Shown here: one piece after another, positions 8,038 to 17,116 of the stretch
Layout: each line of letters opens with the position of its first letter
How positions within the stretch are numbered: the first letter of the stretch is position 1
Position numbers and translations under genes: made by a program
Notes under the pieces: generated by a model
Seen by the model: only the letters and a program-made list of their open reading frames with translations
Database searches by the model: none
What the model was told of the DNA's origin: nothing
From: Saccharopolyspora soli
GTDB taxonomy: Bacteria; Actinomycetota; Actinomycetes; Mycobacteriales; Pseudonocardiaceae
Length of the DNA: 64,000 bases
Assembly (NCBI RefSeq): GCF_022678645.1
Contig: NZ_JALBWV010000044.1
Location: forward strand, 16,034-80,033
Direction of reading: 5' to 3'

Positions 8038-10496
8038 TCACATTTCTGGGTGGGTTGTGGCGCTTGGTTGGTCGGCGGCGAGGGTGCGTCCGACGAGGTG
8101 GGAGAAGTGTGGCATTCCGATGTGGATTGTGTTGGTTCGTTGGGCGAGTTCGTTGAGTTGGGCGAGTTTTTGGTCGGCTCCGGCGAGGCTGGTTTTGAGT
8201 CCTTCGACTTCGCCGAGCCAGCCTTCGCGGTGGGCTTCGTCGATGCGGGCGAGGAGGTTTTCACGGACCTCGGTGATGCGGCGGCGTTGTGCGGGATCGG
8301 GTCGAAGCAGCGGGCATCGCAAGCAGGAGTGTTCATGGATGCATGGGGTGCTGTAGGCGCGGCCGCACGTTCCCATTGCGACTTTGCGGTGTTCGAAATG
8401 GCCCAGGAACTCGTCCCATTCAGTGGGTCGGAGTTCGGTATTCTTCGCTGGGGCGTAGTTCACGGCGGCGTGCGATAAAGGCCCGGTGGCCGTTGATGAC
8501 TTCTTCGGGATAGACCGTCTTGTAGCCCATGGTGGTGTTGATGTCACGGTGCCCGACCACGAGCTGCGCAATGTGCGGCGGCATGCCGTTCATGACGGCG
8601 TCGGTGATGAAAAGTCTGCGGAAATCGTGAGGCAGGAACCGCAGTGGCTGGCCGTCGGCTCCGGCGAAACCGGTCTTGGCCAGGGTGTGGTTCAGCAGAC
8701 GGCGAATGGCCGGTGGGGCGATGGGACGGCGTTCGCCGCCGTAGTGCCGCTGGAACAGCAGCGGCATCGGCGGGTTCCAGGTCTTTTCGTGGTAGTCATA
8801 GGCTGCGACCAGTAGAACGGCTCCGCCTGGTTCGCGGATGCGGCAGATGATGGCTGAGAGCACGTCGGCGAGTTCGGGGCTGATGACCAGCAGCCTCTCC
8901 GCGTCGGTCTTGGATGGGGCGATGTGCAGCAAGGGAATCAGTTCGCCGGTACTGGGCAAGGTGTATTGCACGAAGCTGTGATGGGACAGCTCGCAGAGCT
9001 CCTCGACCCGTAAACCAGTATGCCGCAGGACTTCCACCGCTGCCCAGGCCCAAAAGGCCTGGTGTTCTTCGAAGCTGAGGTCGCGGCGGGTAGCCGTTTC
9101 CCGGTCTTCGGCCCAGATCTTGGCGGCGCCGTCAGGTCGGACGAGCACGCGGCGTCGTAAGGTCTGGCCGGCAGCGGTGAACACCTCGCCGGGTGTGGTG
9201 GCCTGGGCAGCCTGCAGGAGGTCGGTGGCGGCGCGGCGTTCGGTGTTGACGGAGGTGACCAGGCTGGGCAGCAAGGGCAGGCGTTCCCGGGTGCGTTGGT
9301 CCATGCGCGATTTGCGCCGCTGGTGCGACTTTTTGCGGGACATGTCCTCGTCGCGGATGCGGCATGGCGCGGCCCAGGGACCCCAGCGGGCAGGGTCTTC
9401 CATGGCCCACTGCGCGATGTCGAGGTAGAAGGCCCGGACGGTTGCCAGGGTGGAAAGGCCGGATTCGCGTGCGAGGATGCGTTGTTTCCAGCTCGAGGAG
9501 ACCTCGGGTGCCAGCCGCAGCGAGTCGATGCCGGGATGATGTTGTTCCAGTTCGGCCCAGAACAGCTTGCCGAGTTCTGTTGCCAGTCGCTGCAGAGTCA
9601 CATAGTCCACTGTGGCTTGTCGTTCGCGAAGGTAGCGGACCAGCAGGTCCCGGACCGGGTGGCAGGCGATGCCGTAACGGTCGATGAGCTGCTCGATGCT
9701 GATCTGGCCGGTGGTGCCAAACGCCCGCACTGCCGGTGGCGCGGTGTCATCGAAGACGCCGGCAGCGTGCAGCAGTTGGTAGAAGTATCCGCTGGTGGTC
9801 TTGCCGCCCCCGATGTCATGCACGGTCTGCAGGAGCTGCAGGCGGTCGCCGACCGTGATGTCGGCGATCGTCCCGCCTTTGGCAGCCAAGATGACCGCGA
9901 TGCGACACAACGCTGTGGTCTTCGTCGCCGCGCCGGCTGGATCGGCCTGGCACTGGGCTTGCAGTGTTGCCCAGCCCTGCGGGTCTCGGGTGCGGGCAAG
10001 TGTTGCAGCCAGTTTTTCGGTGTCCGCGGTGTCATCAGCCAAACCGGATCAGGCCGGATAACCTCACCGCAGATCAACGCCATCACCCCCGCAGAAGCGA
10101 GGGTGCATCCGCGTTTTGTCGATATCGCGTGCCCGGCAGTTGATACCAGCCATTGACCGACGTCGTATTTCCAGTCGGTGTTGTTGCTTCGGCCGGCGGT
10201 GCCCGCGATCCAGCGGTCCTGCCAGTTCTCGCCGGGATACTGTTCCAGCCAGTCCAGCACCGTTTTCACTCCGTGATACTGCACCTGCTGCGCATGTGCG
10301 TCCTCGCGGCGAACGGCGGGGCCGACAACCGTTGCAGCACCGCGCCTTTGGGTTCCCGGGCGTGTGGGAAGCCCGCAGCGGCAGGACGCGGCGGAAACGC
10401 TGAAGCAACTCACCAGCGGCCTGCAGACTTTGACGGCTTGTAACCACAGTCCCGCCCGGCCGCAGGTGCTGCAGACCGTGTCCGCACGCTGGTCAT
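8038..10496 (-). pseudogene. Large site-specific tyrosine recombinase (TnpB-like), frameshifted
   Basis: The second recombinase starts at ATG 10496, overlapping the stop of the first by ATGA. The reading frame changes about four times: near 10450, near 10330, near 10042 and near 8425. The longest intact piece (10042-8420) holds the catalytic core: the arginine in RHTGLRVEELCEL, lysine in SKTDAERL, HxxR in LPHDFRRLF, VVGHRDINTTMGYK with the tyrosine, and a C-terminal Cys-rich tail (GTCGRAYSTPCIHEHSCLRC) in the last frame. A TTG at 10042 could be taken as a start, but family-like sequence continues upstream in another frame. It is inactive if the frameshifts are real. Confidence 0.75.
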
Positions 10497-11766
10497 CGCC
10501 GCTCCGTTCCGAACAGCACATCCGGTGCCGCCGGGCGATAACAGTGCTGCAGCACAGGATCGGGCGTAGTCGGCTTGTCCGGCGCGTCTGGCGGGCATGG
10601 TGAGCCAGCACTGAGGCGATCACGTCCTCGGGCAGCGGATTGAGATACAGCTGTGTCGTCGTCAACGATGCGTGTCCGAGGACCCATTGCACGTCCGTCA
10701 GCGGCATTTCCGGGTCACGGGCCATCCGGTAAGCCGCCGTATGCCGCAGATCATGAAGCGTCCAATTCGCACCCAAAGTGGCGTTGACCCGCTCGAACAT
10801 GCGTTGAGCAGCGTGATAGGTCAGCCGCCGAAACGGCCGCCGCAGAGTCCACCACAACGGCTGATCACCTCCCACCGGCACCAGGCCATGCACCTGCGCC
10901 TGGTAAAGCCGCAACCACACGAACGCGTCCGGACTGGCAGGCAGCGGCTGCATCGCCCTGGAACCTTTGCGCACAACCGTGATCAGCTGCTGTCCCGGAT
11001 CCGTATCGCCCTGAGTGACGCCGAGTAGTTCGCAAGCCCTGGCACCGGTCGAGACCCACAACGCCACCAACGCCCGGTCCCGATGCGAGGACAGCCGGGC
11101 AAACAGTTCGTTGAACCAGTCATCCGGGATACTGCGCGGCTTCCGCTGCACCAGCCTCGGCCGGTACTGCCCCGAACGCTCATGCCGATGCGGCTCCATC
11201 GGATTGTGATGGGCATGAGCACGCCGCCCCCTCCGGACGAGAGGAAAGGGGTTGACCATCGGCCCGCTACCGGCATCCCGATGGAAATCGCAAAAGCCCC
11301 GCAGCACGCTTTCGCTGTGTGCTTTCGTCGCCGAGGCATACTTCCGTCCCGGAGACGTCTTGCCAGTCACCGAATTAGACTTTCCTTGCGTCGCCCCGGA
11401 TTCCGCCACGGCAGCATCAGCCGCCTGACCGCGGTGCCGTCCGCTCGGCCCCATCGACTTATCGGTGAACTGGATCCAGCAACTGAAGTCACGGGCCTCG
11501 ACACGGGTCGCTTGATCCCAAGGGACCTCCACGGCCCACAAGAACCGGAACCACCGCAGTAATGTCATCGCATACGACCGCTGCGTGCTCACGGACCGGC
11601 CACACGCCCGCAGATCCTTCAGGAACTCCGCGACCGGCACCACGACCATCCCACGCGGATCAAGCAGCTGCCACGGATCCCACGGATCGCCGGTTTCCTT
11701 CAGCGAGCCTTCCAACGGCACGACCAACCCGGCCAGGTCCCTCGGCTGCCCCTCGGACACGATCAT
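10493..11766 (-). pseudogene. Tyrosine recombinase (TnpA-like), one frameshift near the 3' end
   Basis: This is the first recombinase of the pair. From ATG 11766 it has a SAM-like core-binding N-terminus (GRSVSTQRSYAMTLLRWFRF) and a complete catalytic set: arginine in STGARACELLGV, lysine in VRKGSRAM, HxxR in LHDLRHTAAYR, LGHASLTTTQLYL with the nucleophilic tyrosine. After HHA near 10605 the frame shifts; the expected tail (PPDAPDKP to DVLFGTERR) continues in another frame to a TGA at 10493 that overlaps the next start. The catalytic domain is intact, so a truncated or extended active protein is conceivable. Confidence 0.75.
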
Positions 11767-11815
11767 GGCGAAGCACCGTATCGGCACACCCACTGAACTG
11801 CAAAAACACCCCAAC

Positions 11816-11823
11816 TAGTTCAG
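11816..11823 (-). repeat. Right 8-bp inverted repeat of the recombinase element
   Basis: TAGTTCAG marks the right junction, immediately before the IS256 coding sequence resumes (…VIRNAMRFVSYGDRKKV). Confidence 0.5.
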
Positions 11824-12101
11824 TCAACAGGTGATCCGGAACGCGATGCGCTTCGTCTCCTACGGCGACCGCAAGAAGGTCGTCGCCGGAATGCGCGCTA
11901 TCTGCACTGCACCGACCCTGGAGGCCGCCGAGATCGCGTTCAAGGATTTCGACAAGCAATTCGGGTCCCACTATCCGGCCGCAGTCGAAGTATGGAAGCA
12001 CACCTGGAACGACTTCACCCCGTTCCTCGACTATCCGGCCGAGCTGTGCCGGGCCGTGTACACCACAAACCTGATCGAGACCATCAACTTCCAGCTGAGG
12101 G
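11824..12101 (+). pseudogene. Second IS256 family transposase fragment
   Basis: This internal piece of an IS256-type transposase begins QVIRNAMRFVSYGDRKKV and runs through FTPFLDYPAELCRAVYTTNLIETINFQLR, then loses similarity. The sequence differs from the left fragment, so it derives from a different IS256 element. It is truncated at both ends, and its 5' cut is at the same alignment position as in the left fragment. Confidence 0.8.
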
Positions 12102-12744
12102 GCAGCGATCTGCGCCGGTTTGTCCTGCGGCCTCTGGGTTTTCGCAGGTGATCATGCGCGTGGGGCCGGTCGAGGACGTTTCCGGCTGACCGGGGCGTTC
12201 CCGCGACGCACCGCACGAGGTAGCCGACGCCGAGGGGTTCGAGTTTACCGCTGGCCATCCTGCCGTGTGGTTGACCGCCTGGTCCAGGTGCTCAACCACC
12301 GCCTTGGCCTCGTGCGGGAACGACTCGCCCGCTGCGCGCCGACGCGGCGCGGAATGCGCGGCGCATCGTGGAGGCCGCGCACCGGGTGCTCCGGGAAGTC
12401 CGAGCGCACACCCCGCGGGCTTAACCTGGACCCGCCGGTGGTCCGGGCAAGGGATCCTGGTCGCCAGTCTCAACCGGACCAGTGGGTTTCGACTGATCGT
12501 TTCGTACCACCATCGGCTGCCCTCCAGTTCGGCGAGGAAGAACCGGGATCACATCAGGTCACGAACGCCGCATCAAATGCAATTCCGCCTATTTCCTTGT
12601 CGAGGTGCTTTCCCGTGGTCACCAACCTCACCCGACAACGCGCGCTGCGCTGGGCCGTACCCGGCCGCCGCCCCGTTCCGCGCGCGGCCAACGCCGTTTA
12701 GCACGAGCCGAGATGGCGACACCTGCCCGCTGTTGGTCGGTTCG
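12102..12744. other. Unassigned sequence, no supported gene
   Basis: In these 643 bases there are open frames on both strands, but none has a ribosome site, family motif or actinomycete-like codon pattern that I trust. It is probably decayed flank of the IS256 fragment. Confidence 0.4.
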
Positions 12745-13698
12745 TCAGTACCGCGCGCCGACCACCTGTGCGGCGAGCGGGTCGAGCACGGCGAGCTCGT
12801 CATCGCTTAGGGTGATGTTGGTGGAGCCAACGTTCTGCGTCAGCCACTGCGCCTGCTTGGTGCCCGGGATCGGGACGATCGGCACGCCGAGTCGGTCGGA
12901 TTGGGCGTAGATCCAGGCAAGGGCGATCTGTGCCGGTGTCACGCCTCGCGCTTCGGCGACTGAACGGACGGTGTCGGCGATGGGCTGGTTGGCTTGGGCG
13001 GCACCCCCGGTGAAGCGTGCGTTGTAGTTGCGGTAGTCGCCCGCTCCGAGGTTCGCGATGTCCACCGTGCCGGTGAGGAATCCACGGCCCAGCGGGGAGT
13101 AGGGCACCAGTCCGATGCCGAGTTCACGCATGGCGGGCGCGACGCGGGTTTCCGGATCGCGGGTCCACAGCGAGTACTCGCTTTGCACCGCGGTGATGGG
13201 GTGGACGGCGTGTGCGCGGCGCAGCTGGGCCTCGTCGACTTCGGACACGCCGATGTAGCGGACCTTGCCCTCGGCGACGAGTTCGGCCATCGCGCCGATG
13301 GTCTCTTCGATGTCGTTGGTCTGCGGGGGCCGGTGCAGGTAGTACAGGTCGATCACGTCCACGCCCAGCCGCAGCAGTGAGGTTTCGCAGGCGCGCTTGG
13401 TGTAGGCGGGTTCGCCGCGGAAGACGAAGGTGTTGTTGCCGTTGCTGCGGTCCATGCCGAACTTGGTGGCCAGCTGTACCTGGTCACGCTGGCCCGCGAT
13501 CGCGCGCCCGACGAGGACCTCGTTGTGCCCGGCGCCGTAGACGTCGGCGGTGTCGATGAACGTCACTCCGAGATCGATCGCACGGCGGATGGTGGCCACC
13601 GACGAATCCCAGTCCGAGGATCCGTAGGCCTCGCTCATCCCCATGCAGCCCAAGCCCTGCGCTGACACGGTGAGTTCGCCGAGGTCGGTGTGGTGCAT
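12745..13698 (-). CDS. Aldo/keto reductase
   Basis: This 317-residue (beta/alpha)8 NADPH-dependent reductase carries the full catalytic tetrad: D49 and Y54 (TFIDTADVYGAGHNE), K79 (LATKFGM) and H122 (LYYLHRPP). The NADP-binding C-terminal signature IPGTKQAQWLTQNVGS is present. It reduces an aldehyde or ketone; the substrate is unknown. It is the last of a minus-strand group (decayed TetR, SDR, aldo/keto reductase) with 174 bases separating it from the SDR. Confidence 0.9.
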   Translation of the reverse strand: MHHTDLGELTVSAQGLGCMGMSEAYGSSDWDSSVATIRRAIDLGVTFIDTADVYGAGHNEVLVGRAIAGQRDQVQLATKFGMDRSNGNNTFVFRGEPAYTKRACETSLLRLGVDVIDLYYLHRPPQTNDIEETIGAMAELVAEGKVRYIGVSEVDEAQLRRAHAVHPITAVQSEYSLWTRDPETRVAPAMRELGIGLVPYSPLGRGFLTGTVDIANLGAGDYRNYNARFTGGAAQANQPIADTVRSVAEARGVTPAQIALAWIYAQSDRLGVPIVPIPGTKQAQWLTQNVGSTNITLSDDELAVLDPLAAQVVGARY

Positions 13699-13872
13699 TG
13701 TGGACTCCTGTCCGCGTGCTTAGGAGGATGGCGGCGGGGATCTTGCGAGGGTCGCCAGGCGCGTTCCCGGTGACACCTTCGGGGCCTCGATGTATTGGCG
13801 TGTCTGCCCGACAGGCGTATCGGCGTAGGCGTCAAGGGCGCGGCGCCGCCACGGGCGCGGCGGCTGTCGCGG

Positions 13873-14832
13873 TCAGCGCTGAAGAAGCCGAATCGTCTTG
13901 TCCCAGAGGCGGTCCGCGTTTTTCGCATCCAGGGCGTAGGGGGCGACTCCGCTCATGCCGTTGCCCGGCTCGGTGACGACGATGGCCTCGTTGGAGTCCT
14001 CGAAGTAGCGTCCAGTCACCCCTTGGACGTGGGGGGAGGCGGCCAGCAGGACGGAGGTGGCCGCGCCCTGCTGCGGGGTCTTCCACCCTGGGGGCACGTC
14101 CAGGGGGTGGCCTTGGTCGTCCATCGCGCCCACGAAGCGCAGTTGCGTTTCGTCGAGGTGGCGCTGGAGGTTGGTCATGATGCCGCCGGGGTGCAGCGCG
14201 TTGGCGGTGATGTCGTCGGCGGCCCATTTCTTGGCCATGGCGACGGTGAACAGGATGGTCGCCGTCTTCGACTGGCCGTAGGCGGACCAGGCTTCATAGG
14301 CGCGGGAGTCGAAGTGGATGTCGTCGAAGTCCACCGGGGACATCAGATGGGCGGAGGAGCTGACGACGACGACCCGGGCGCCCGGCGCGGCGGCGAGCGC
14401 GTCGTGCAGGCCTAGGGTCAGGGCGGCGTGGCCAAGGTGGTTGGTCGCGAACTGCGCCTCCCAGCCCTCCGGGGTCCTGGTGAGTTCGGGCAGGGCCATG
14501 ATCCCGGCGTTGTTCACGAGGACGTCCAGCGGACCGCTCCACCCGGCCGCGAATGCGTCGATGGTCGACCGGTCCGCCAGATCGACGTGAGCGACTTGGA
14601 CGTCGTCGCGCCCGGTGTTCGCCTTGATCTCGGCGGCGGCGCGCTCGCCGGAATCGGTGTTGCGGACGGCCAGGATCACCTGGGCGCCGGCGGCGGCCAG
14701 GGCGCGGGCGGTCTCCAGACCGATCCCGGACGAGCCACCGGTGACGACGGCGCGCTTGCCGGTCAGGTCGACGTCGGCGATCACCTCGGCGGCGGTCGAC
14801 TGCGCGTTGAAGGGGGTCGTGATTCGGGACAC
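13873..14832 (-). CDS. SDR family oxidoreductase (retinol dehydrogenase-like)
   Basis: This 319-residue short-chain dehydrogenase has the cofactor motif TGGSSGIG near residues 32-39, NNAG near 111-114, the catalytic serine in VVVSSSAHL and YGQSK as the Tyr-x-x-x-Lys pair. The length and the AVRNTDSGERAAAEI segment fit the retinol-dehydrogenase/WWOX-like branch. It follows a TetR gene on the same strand whose middle is deleted, so control by that regulator is probably lost. Confidence 0.9.
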   Translation of the reverse strand: MSRITTPFNAQSTAAEVIADVDLTGKRAVVTGGSSGIGLETARALAAAGAQVILAVRNTDSGERAAAEIKANTGRDDVQVAHVDLADRSTIDAFAAGWSGPLDVLVNNAGIMALPELTRTPEGWEAQFATNHLGHAALTLGLHDALAAAPGARVVVVSSSAHLMSPVDFDDIHFDSRAYEAWSAYGQSKTATILFTVAMAKKWAADDITANALHPGGIMTNLQRHLDETQLRFVGAMDDQGHPLDVPPGWKTPQQGAATSVLLAASPHVQGVTGRYFEDSNEAIVVTEPGNGMSGVAPYALDAKNADRLWDKTIRLLQR

Positions 14833-14888
14833 CGTTGTACTCCTCGAATTGGCACGTGGATGAAAGCAGAGCCGCAGCGCGGGAAGAG

Positions 14889-15196
14889 CCAGTCCGCGGT
14901 GCGACAGATCAGTCGGACGGCCTGCCTGATCCTGGCGCGGAACTCGGCGCGGGTGGCCGATCCGCTTGCCGGGGCATGGCGGCAGCGAAGAGGACGTCCA
15001 TGACGCCCTGCATCGTGTCGCGGTACAGCTGCTCCTTGTTCGGGAACTGCGGGTACAGGCCCGGCCTGGAGATGCCCGCCGCCTTGGCGACCGCCTCCAT
15101 CGACATCTTCTGGAACCCGTACCACCCGAACACCTCGACGGCAGCCGCGAGGACAGCGCTGCGCTTGGGATCGTCCTCCCTCGCTGAACTGCTCAC
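14889..15196 (-). pseudogene. TetR regulator with internal deletion and frameshift
   Basis: From GTG 15196 the first 57 or so residues form an intact TetR HTH (AAAVEVFGWYGFQKMSMEAV to AGISRPGLYPQFPNKEQLYR). TMQGV is then joined directly to MDVLFAAAMPRQ, which aligns with residues near 165 of the intact paralogue at 19242-19826. About 110 residues of ligand domain are therefore missing. One more frameshift follows, after which the end of the gene (TRAEFRARIRQAVRLICRTAD) is readable. The GTG-AGC-AGT start is shared with the paralogue. It still carries the operator 12 bp upstream. Confidence 0.8.
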
Positions 15197-15206
15197 GCTT
15201 GACACT

Positions 15207-15233
15207 TTAGACAATAATACACACATTGTCTAA
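15207..15233. promoter_or_regulatory. TetR operator, TTAGACAAT-N9-ATTGTCTAA
   Basis: A perfect 9-bp inverted repeat lies upstream of the deleted tetR. Its core TAGACA-N13-TGTCTA (15208-15232) is 12 bp from the GTG start, exactly as in front of the intact paralogue (19206-19230). Confidence 0.75.
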
Positions 15234-15361
15234 CATGTCATACTGGCTGGTCTCGCCAGCGAACGGCCCGGCCCGCCGTCACGGCGAATGCCGGATCTAC
15301 TGCGGCAGTTCTCGCGCTCCGATCGCGGCCGCCTTGGAGAATCGACGACATCGAAGTTATT

Positions 15362-15401
15362 GACTGACCGGTACAGAACATCTTTAATGGACTGCATGGT
15401 C
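15362..15401. promoter_or_regulatory. Paired TetR operator (GAC-N5-GGT, two sites 28 bp apart)
   Basis: Sites at 15362-15373 and 15390-15401 follow TTGAC-N5-GGTACA and TGGAC-N5-GGTCAA. The same pair with the same 28-bp spacing lies at 16952-16991 beside a tetR gene. The second site overlaps the ATG at 15396, so binding would block transcription or initiation of the SDR. Confidence 0.6.
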
Positions 15402-16163
15402 AATAACAGTTCAGTGCCGGATCTGACCGGCAAGCGCGCTCTCGTCACCGGTGGCAGCCGCGGCATCGGCGCGGACGTCGTCCGGCGCTTGCTGGACGCC
15501 GGGGCGTCAGTGCTCACCACGTCCCGCACGCCAGTCGACGATCTCCCCGACGGCGCCCACTACCTTCGCGCCGACGTCGCTACGGCCGAGGGGACCGAGC
15601 AGTTGGCCCGCGAAACACTGGCCCATTTCGGCGGACTCGATATTCTCGTCAACAACGCTGGCGCGGCGAGGGCCTTCCCGGAAGGCATCGGGGCGATCCC
15701 GGACAAGGACTGGCAGGGCGCGCTCGACTCCAACTACCTCCCCGCGGTCCGGCTGACCTCGGCCCTCCTGCCGTCACTGATCGAGGCCCCCGACGCCGCG
15801 ATCGTCAACATCTCCTCCGGCGTCACCCTCGGCGTTTCTCCGCCGCTGGCGCACTACGCGGCCGCCAAGGCCGCGCTGGAGGCCTACAGCAAGGCCTTGG
15901 CCGCCGAGCTCGCCCCGAAGGACGTGCGGGTCAACGTGGTCATCCCCGGCAACGTCACCACGCCCGGCGCAGACCTCATCCGCCAGACCATGGCCGACGC
16001 CTACGGCTTCCCGGTCGAAACCATCGCCCAGTCCATCCCGCTGGGACGCAACGGAGTTCCCTCCGACATCGCCGAAGCCGTGCTCTTCCTCGTGTCACCA
16101 CGAGCCTCCTGGATCACGGGGAGTCAACTCGTCGTCGACGGCGGCCAGCAGATCGCCACCTGA
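15396..16163 (+). CDS. SDR family oxidoreductase
   Basis: This 255-residue classical SDR has TGGSRGIG near residues 17-24, NNAG, the catalytic serine in IVNISSGVTLG, and the tyrosine in HYAAAKAALEAY. The C-terminus WITGSQLVVDGGQ is standard for 3-oxoacyl-ACP-reductase-like members. ATG 15396 is preferred; GTG 15414 is the alternative. It is preceded by a paired operator matching that of the TetR gene at 16331-16930, which is convergent with it. That TetR is therefore its probable repressor. Confidence 0.88.
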   Translation: MVNNSSVPDLTGKRALVTGGSRGIGADVVRRLLDAGASVLTTSRTPVDDLPDGAHYLRADVATAEGTEQLARETLAHFGGLDILVNNAGAARAFPEGIGAIPDKDWQGALDSNYLPAVRLTSALLPSLIEAPDAAIVNISSGVTLGVSPPLAHYAAAKAALEAYSKALAAELAPKDVRVNVVIPGNVTTPGADLIRQTMADAYGFPVETIAQSIPLGRNGVPSDIAEAVLFLVSPRASWITGSQLVVDGGQQIAT

Positions 16164-16330
16164 ACCCGCCGCTTTCGGGGCTGGACACCGGGGACGTCCC
16201 GTCCGGTCGTTGCCTGATCGCACGGGCGCGGCCCGCGGTCGGCGGCCACCTGCGTTCGGGCACGTCCTGCGGCGGGTTCCGGGATGTCGGTGGGGATGGG
16301 CGAGGTTCGCCAATTTTGCTGACCAGGATC

Positions 16331-16930
16331 TCAGCGGTCAGTCGGGTCGGGCAGGAGTTGGTCGGCGAGCGTTCGTGCGGTGGCCGCCAGCGTGTCGATG
16401 TCCATGCCTGTTCGGCCCATGAACACCAATCCTTGTTGCGCGGCCAGCAGCGCCCGCGCCCGCGCGGTCGGGTCCGCATCGGTCGGCATGTCGCCTTCGC
16501 GCTGGGCGCGTGCCACGCAGTCGGCAACCAGTGCGGTGGTCGTCTCGTAGGTGCGGCGGGCCTGTGCGAGCACCTCCGGATCGGCGCTGGCGAGCTCGTA
16601 GGTGGTGTTGGCCATCAGGCAACCGCGTCGCGCGGCCGAGCCGCTGGGGTCGGAGGCCGGTGCGATGACGAATTCGCGTAGCGCATCCAAGGCCCGGGGA
16701 GCGGCGGCGAGCGCCTCCCGCAGGTACCCATGGCTGTCGTCGGTGTAGCTGCACAGCGCCCTGAGGAAGAGTTGATGCTTGTCGCCGAACGCGGCGTAGA
16801 GGCTGCCCTTGCCCAGCCCGCTGACCCGCATCAGGTCTTCCAGGGACGTCGCGGCATAGCCGGCATTCCAGAACTGGTCACGGACCGCGTGCACCACACG
16901 CTGCTCATCGAACGATCGTGGACGGGCCAT
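16331..16930 (-). CDS. TetR/AcrR family transcriptional regulator
   Basis: This 199-residue TetR starts MARPRSFDEQRVV, with the HTH at residues 7-50 (GYAATSLEDLMRVSGLGKGS, LYAAFGDKHQLF). The C-terminal domain contains SAARRGCLMANTTYELASAD, typical of the TetR group that controls SDR or quinone-type genes. I use ATG 16930; the longer frame would translate through the operator. It diverges from the SDR at 17117. The paired operator in that gap recurs before the SDR at 15396, so this protein probably regulates both and itself. Confidence 0.9.
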   Translation of the reverse strand: MARPRSFDEQRVVHAVRDQFWNAGYAATSLEDLMRVSGLGKGSLYAAFGDKHQLFLRALCSYTDDSHGYLREALAAAPRALDALREFVIAPASDPSGSAARRGCLMANTTYELASADPEVLAQARRTYETTTALVADCVARAQREGDMPTDADPTARARALLAAQQGLVFMGRTGMDIDTLAATARTLADQLLPDPTDR

Positions 16931-16951
16931 GCGTTCAGAATATCGATTCTT

Positions 16952-16991
16952 GACCATATGGTCCATAACCTCTATGGTGGACCGTGCGGTC
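16952..16991. promoter_or_regulatory. Paired TetR operator in a divergent promoter
   Basis: GACCATATGGTC (16952-16963, a perfect palindrome) and GACCGTGCGGTC (16980-16991) are 28 bp apart. With flanks they read TTGACC-N4-GGTCCA and, inverted, TTGACC-N4-GGTCCA, so the pair is itself an inverted repeat. It lies between tetR (16930, -) and an SDR (17117, +). Confidence 0.75.
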
Positions 16992-17116
16992 AAGAACTAC
17001 TCGGAACCGCCCTCTCGGCTTCGCCCTTCGGGGTGTGGAACCGCTGGAGCCGTTAGCGGTCCTCCGTGACGCTCGCTGAAGCATCAGAACTAGTCACCTC
17101 AAGGAATGGGAAGCAA

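Larger units (their letters stand above)
8024..11823. mobile_element. Decayed Tn554-like element with two tyrosine recombinases
   Basis: This is a 3.8-kb segment bounded by CTGAACTA (8024-8031) and its inverse TAGTTCAG (11816-11823). It holds two coupled minus-strand tyrosine recombinases of the TnpA/TnpB kind found in Tn554-family transposons. The third small gene (TnpC) normally following is absent, because the element ends 14 bases after the second recombinase. Both recombinases are frameshifted, so the element is probably immobile. The flanks are the 3' halves of two unrelated IS256 transposases facing outward. Assignment to a Tn554-like family rests on gene order, size and motifs. Confidence 0.6.

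Noticed and set aside
8420..10042. The 540-codon recombinase frame as a complete gene from TTG 10042
   Set aside because: Family-like sequence continues upstream and downstream in other frames, so this is the middle of a frameshifted gene, not a gene with a TTG start.
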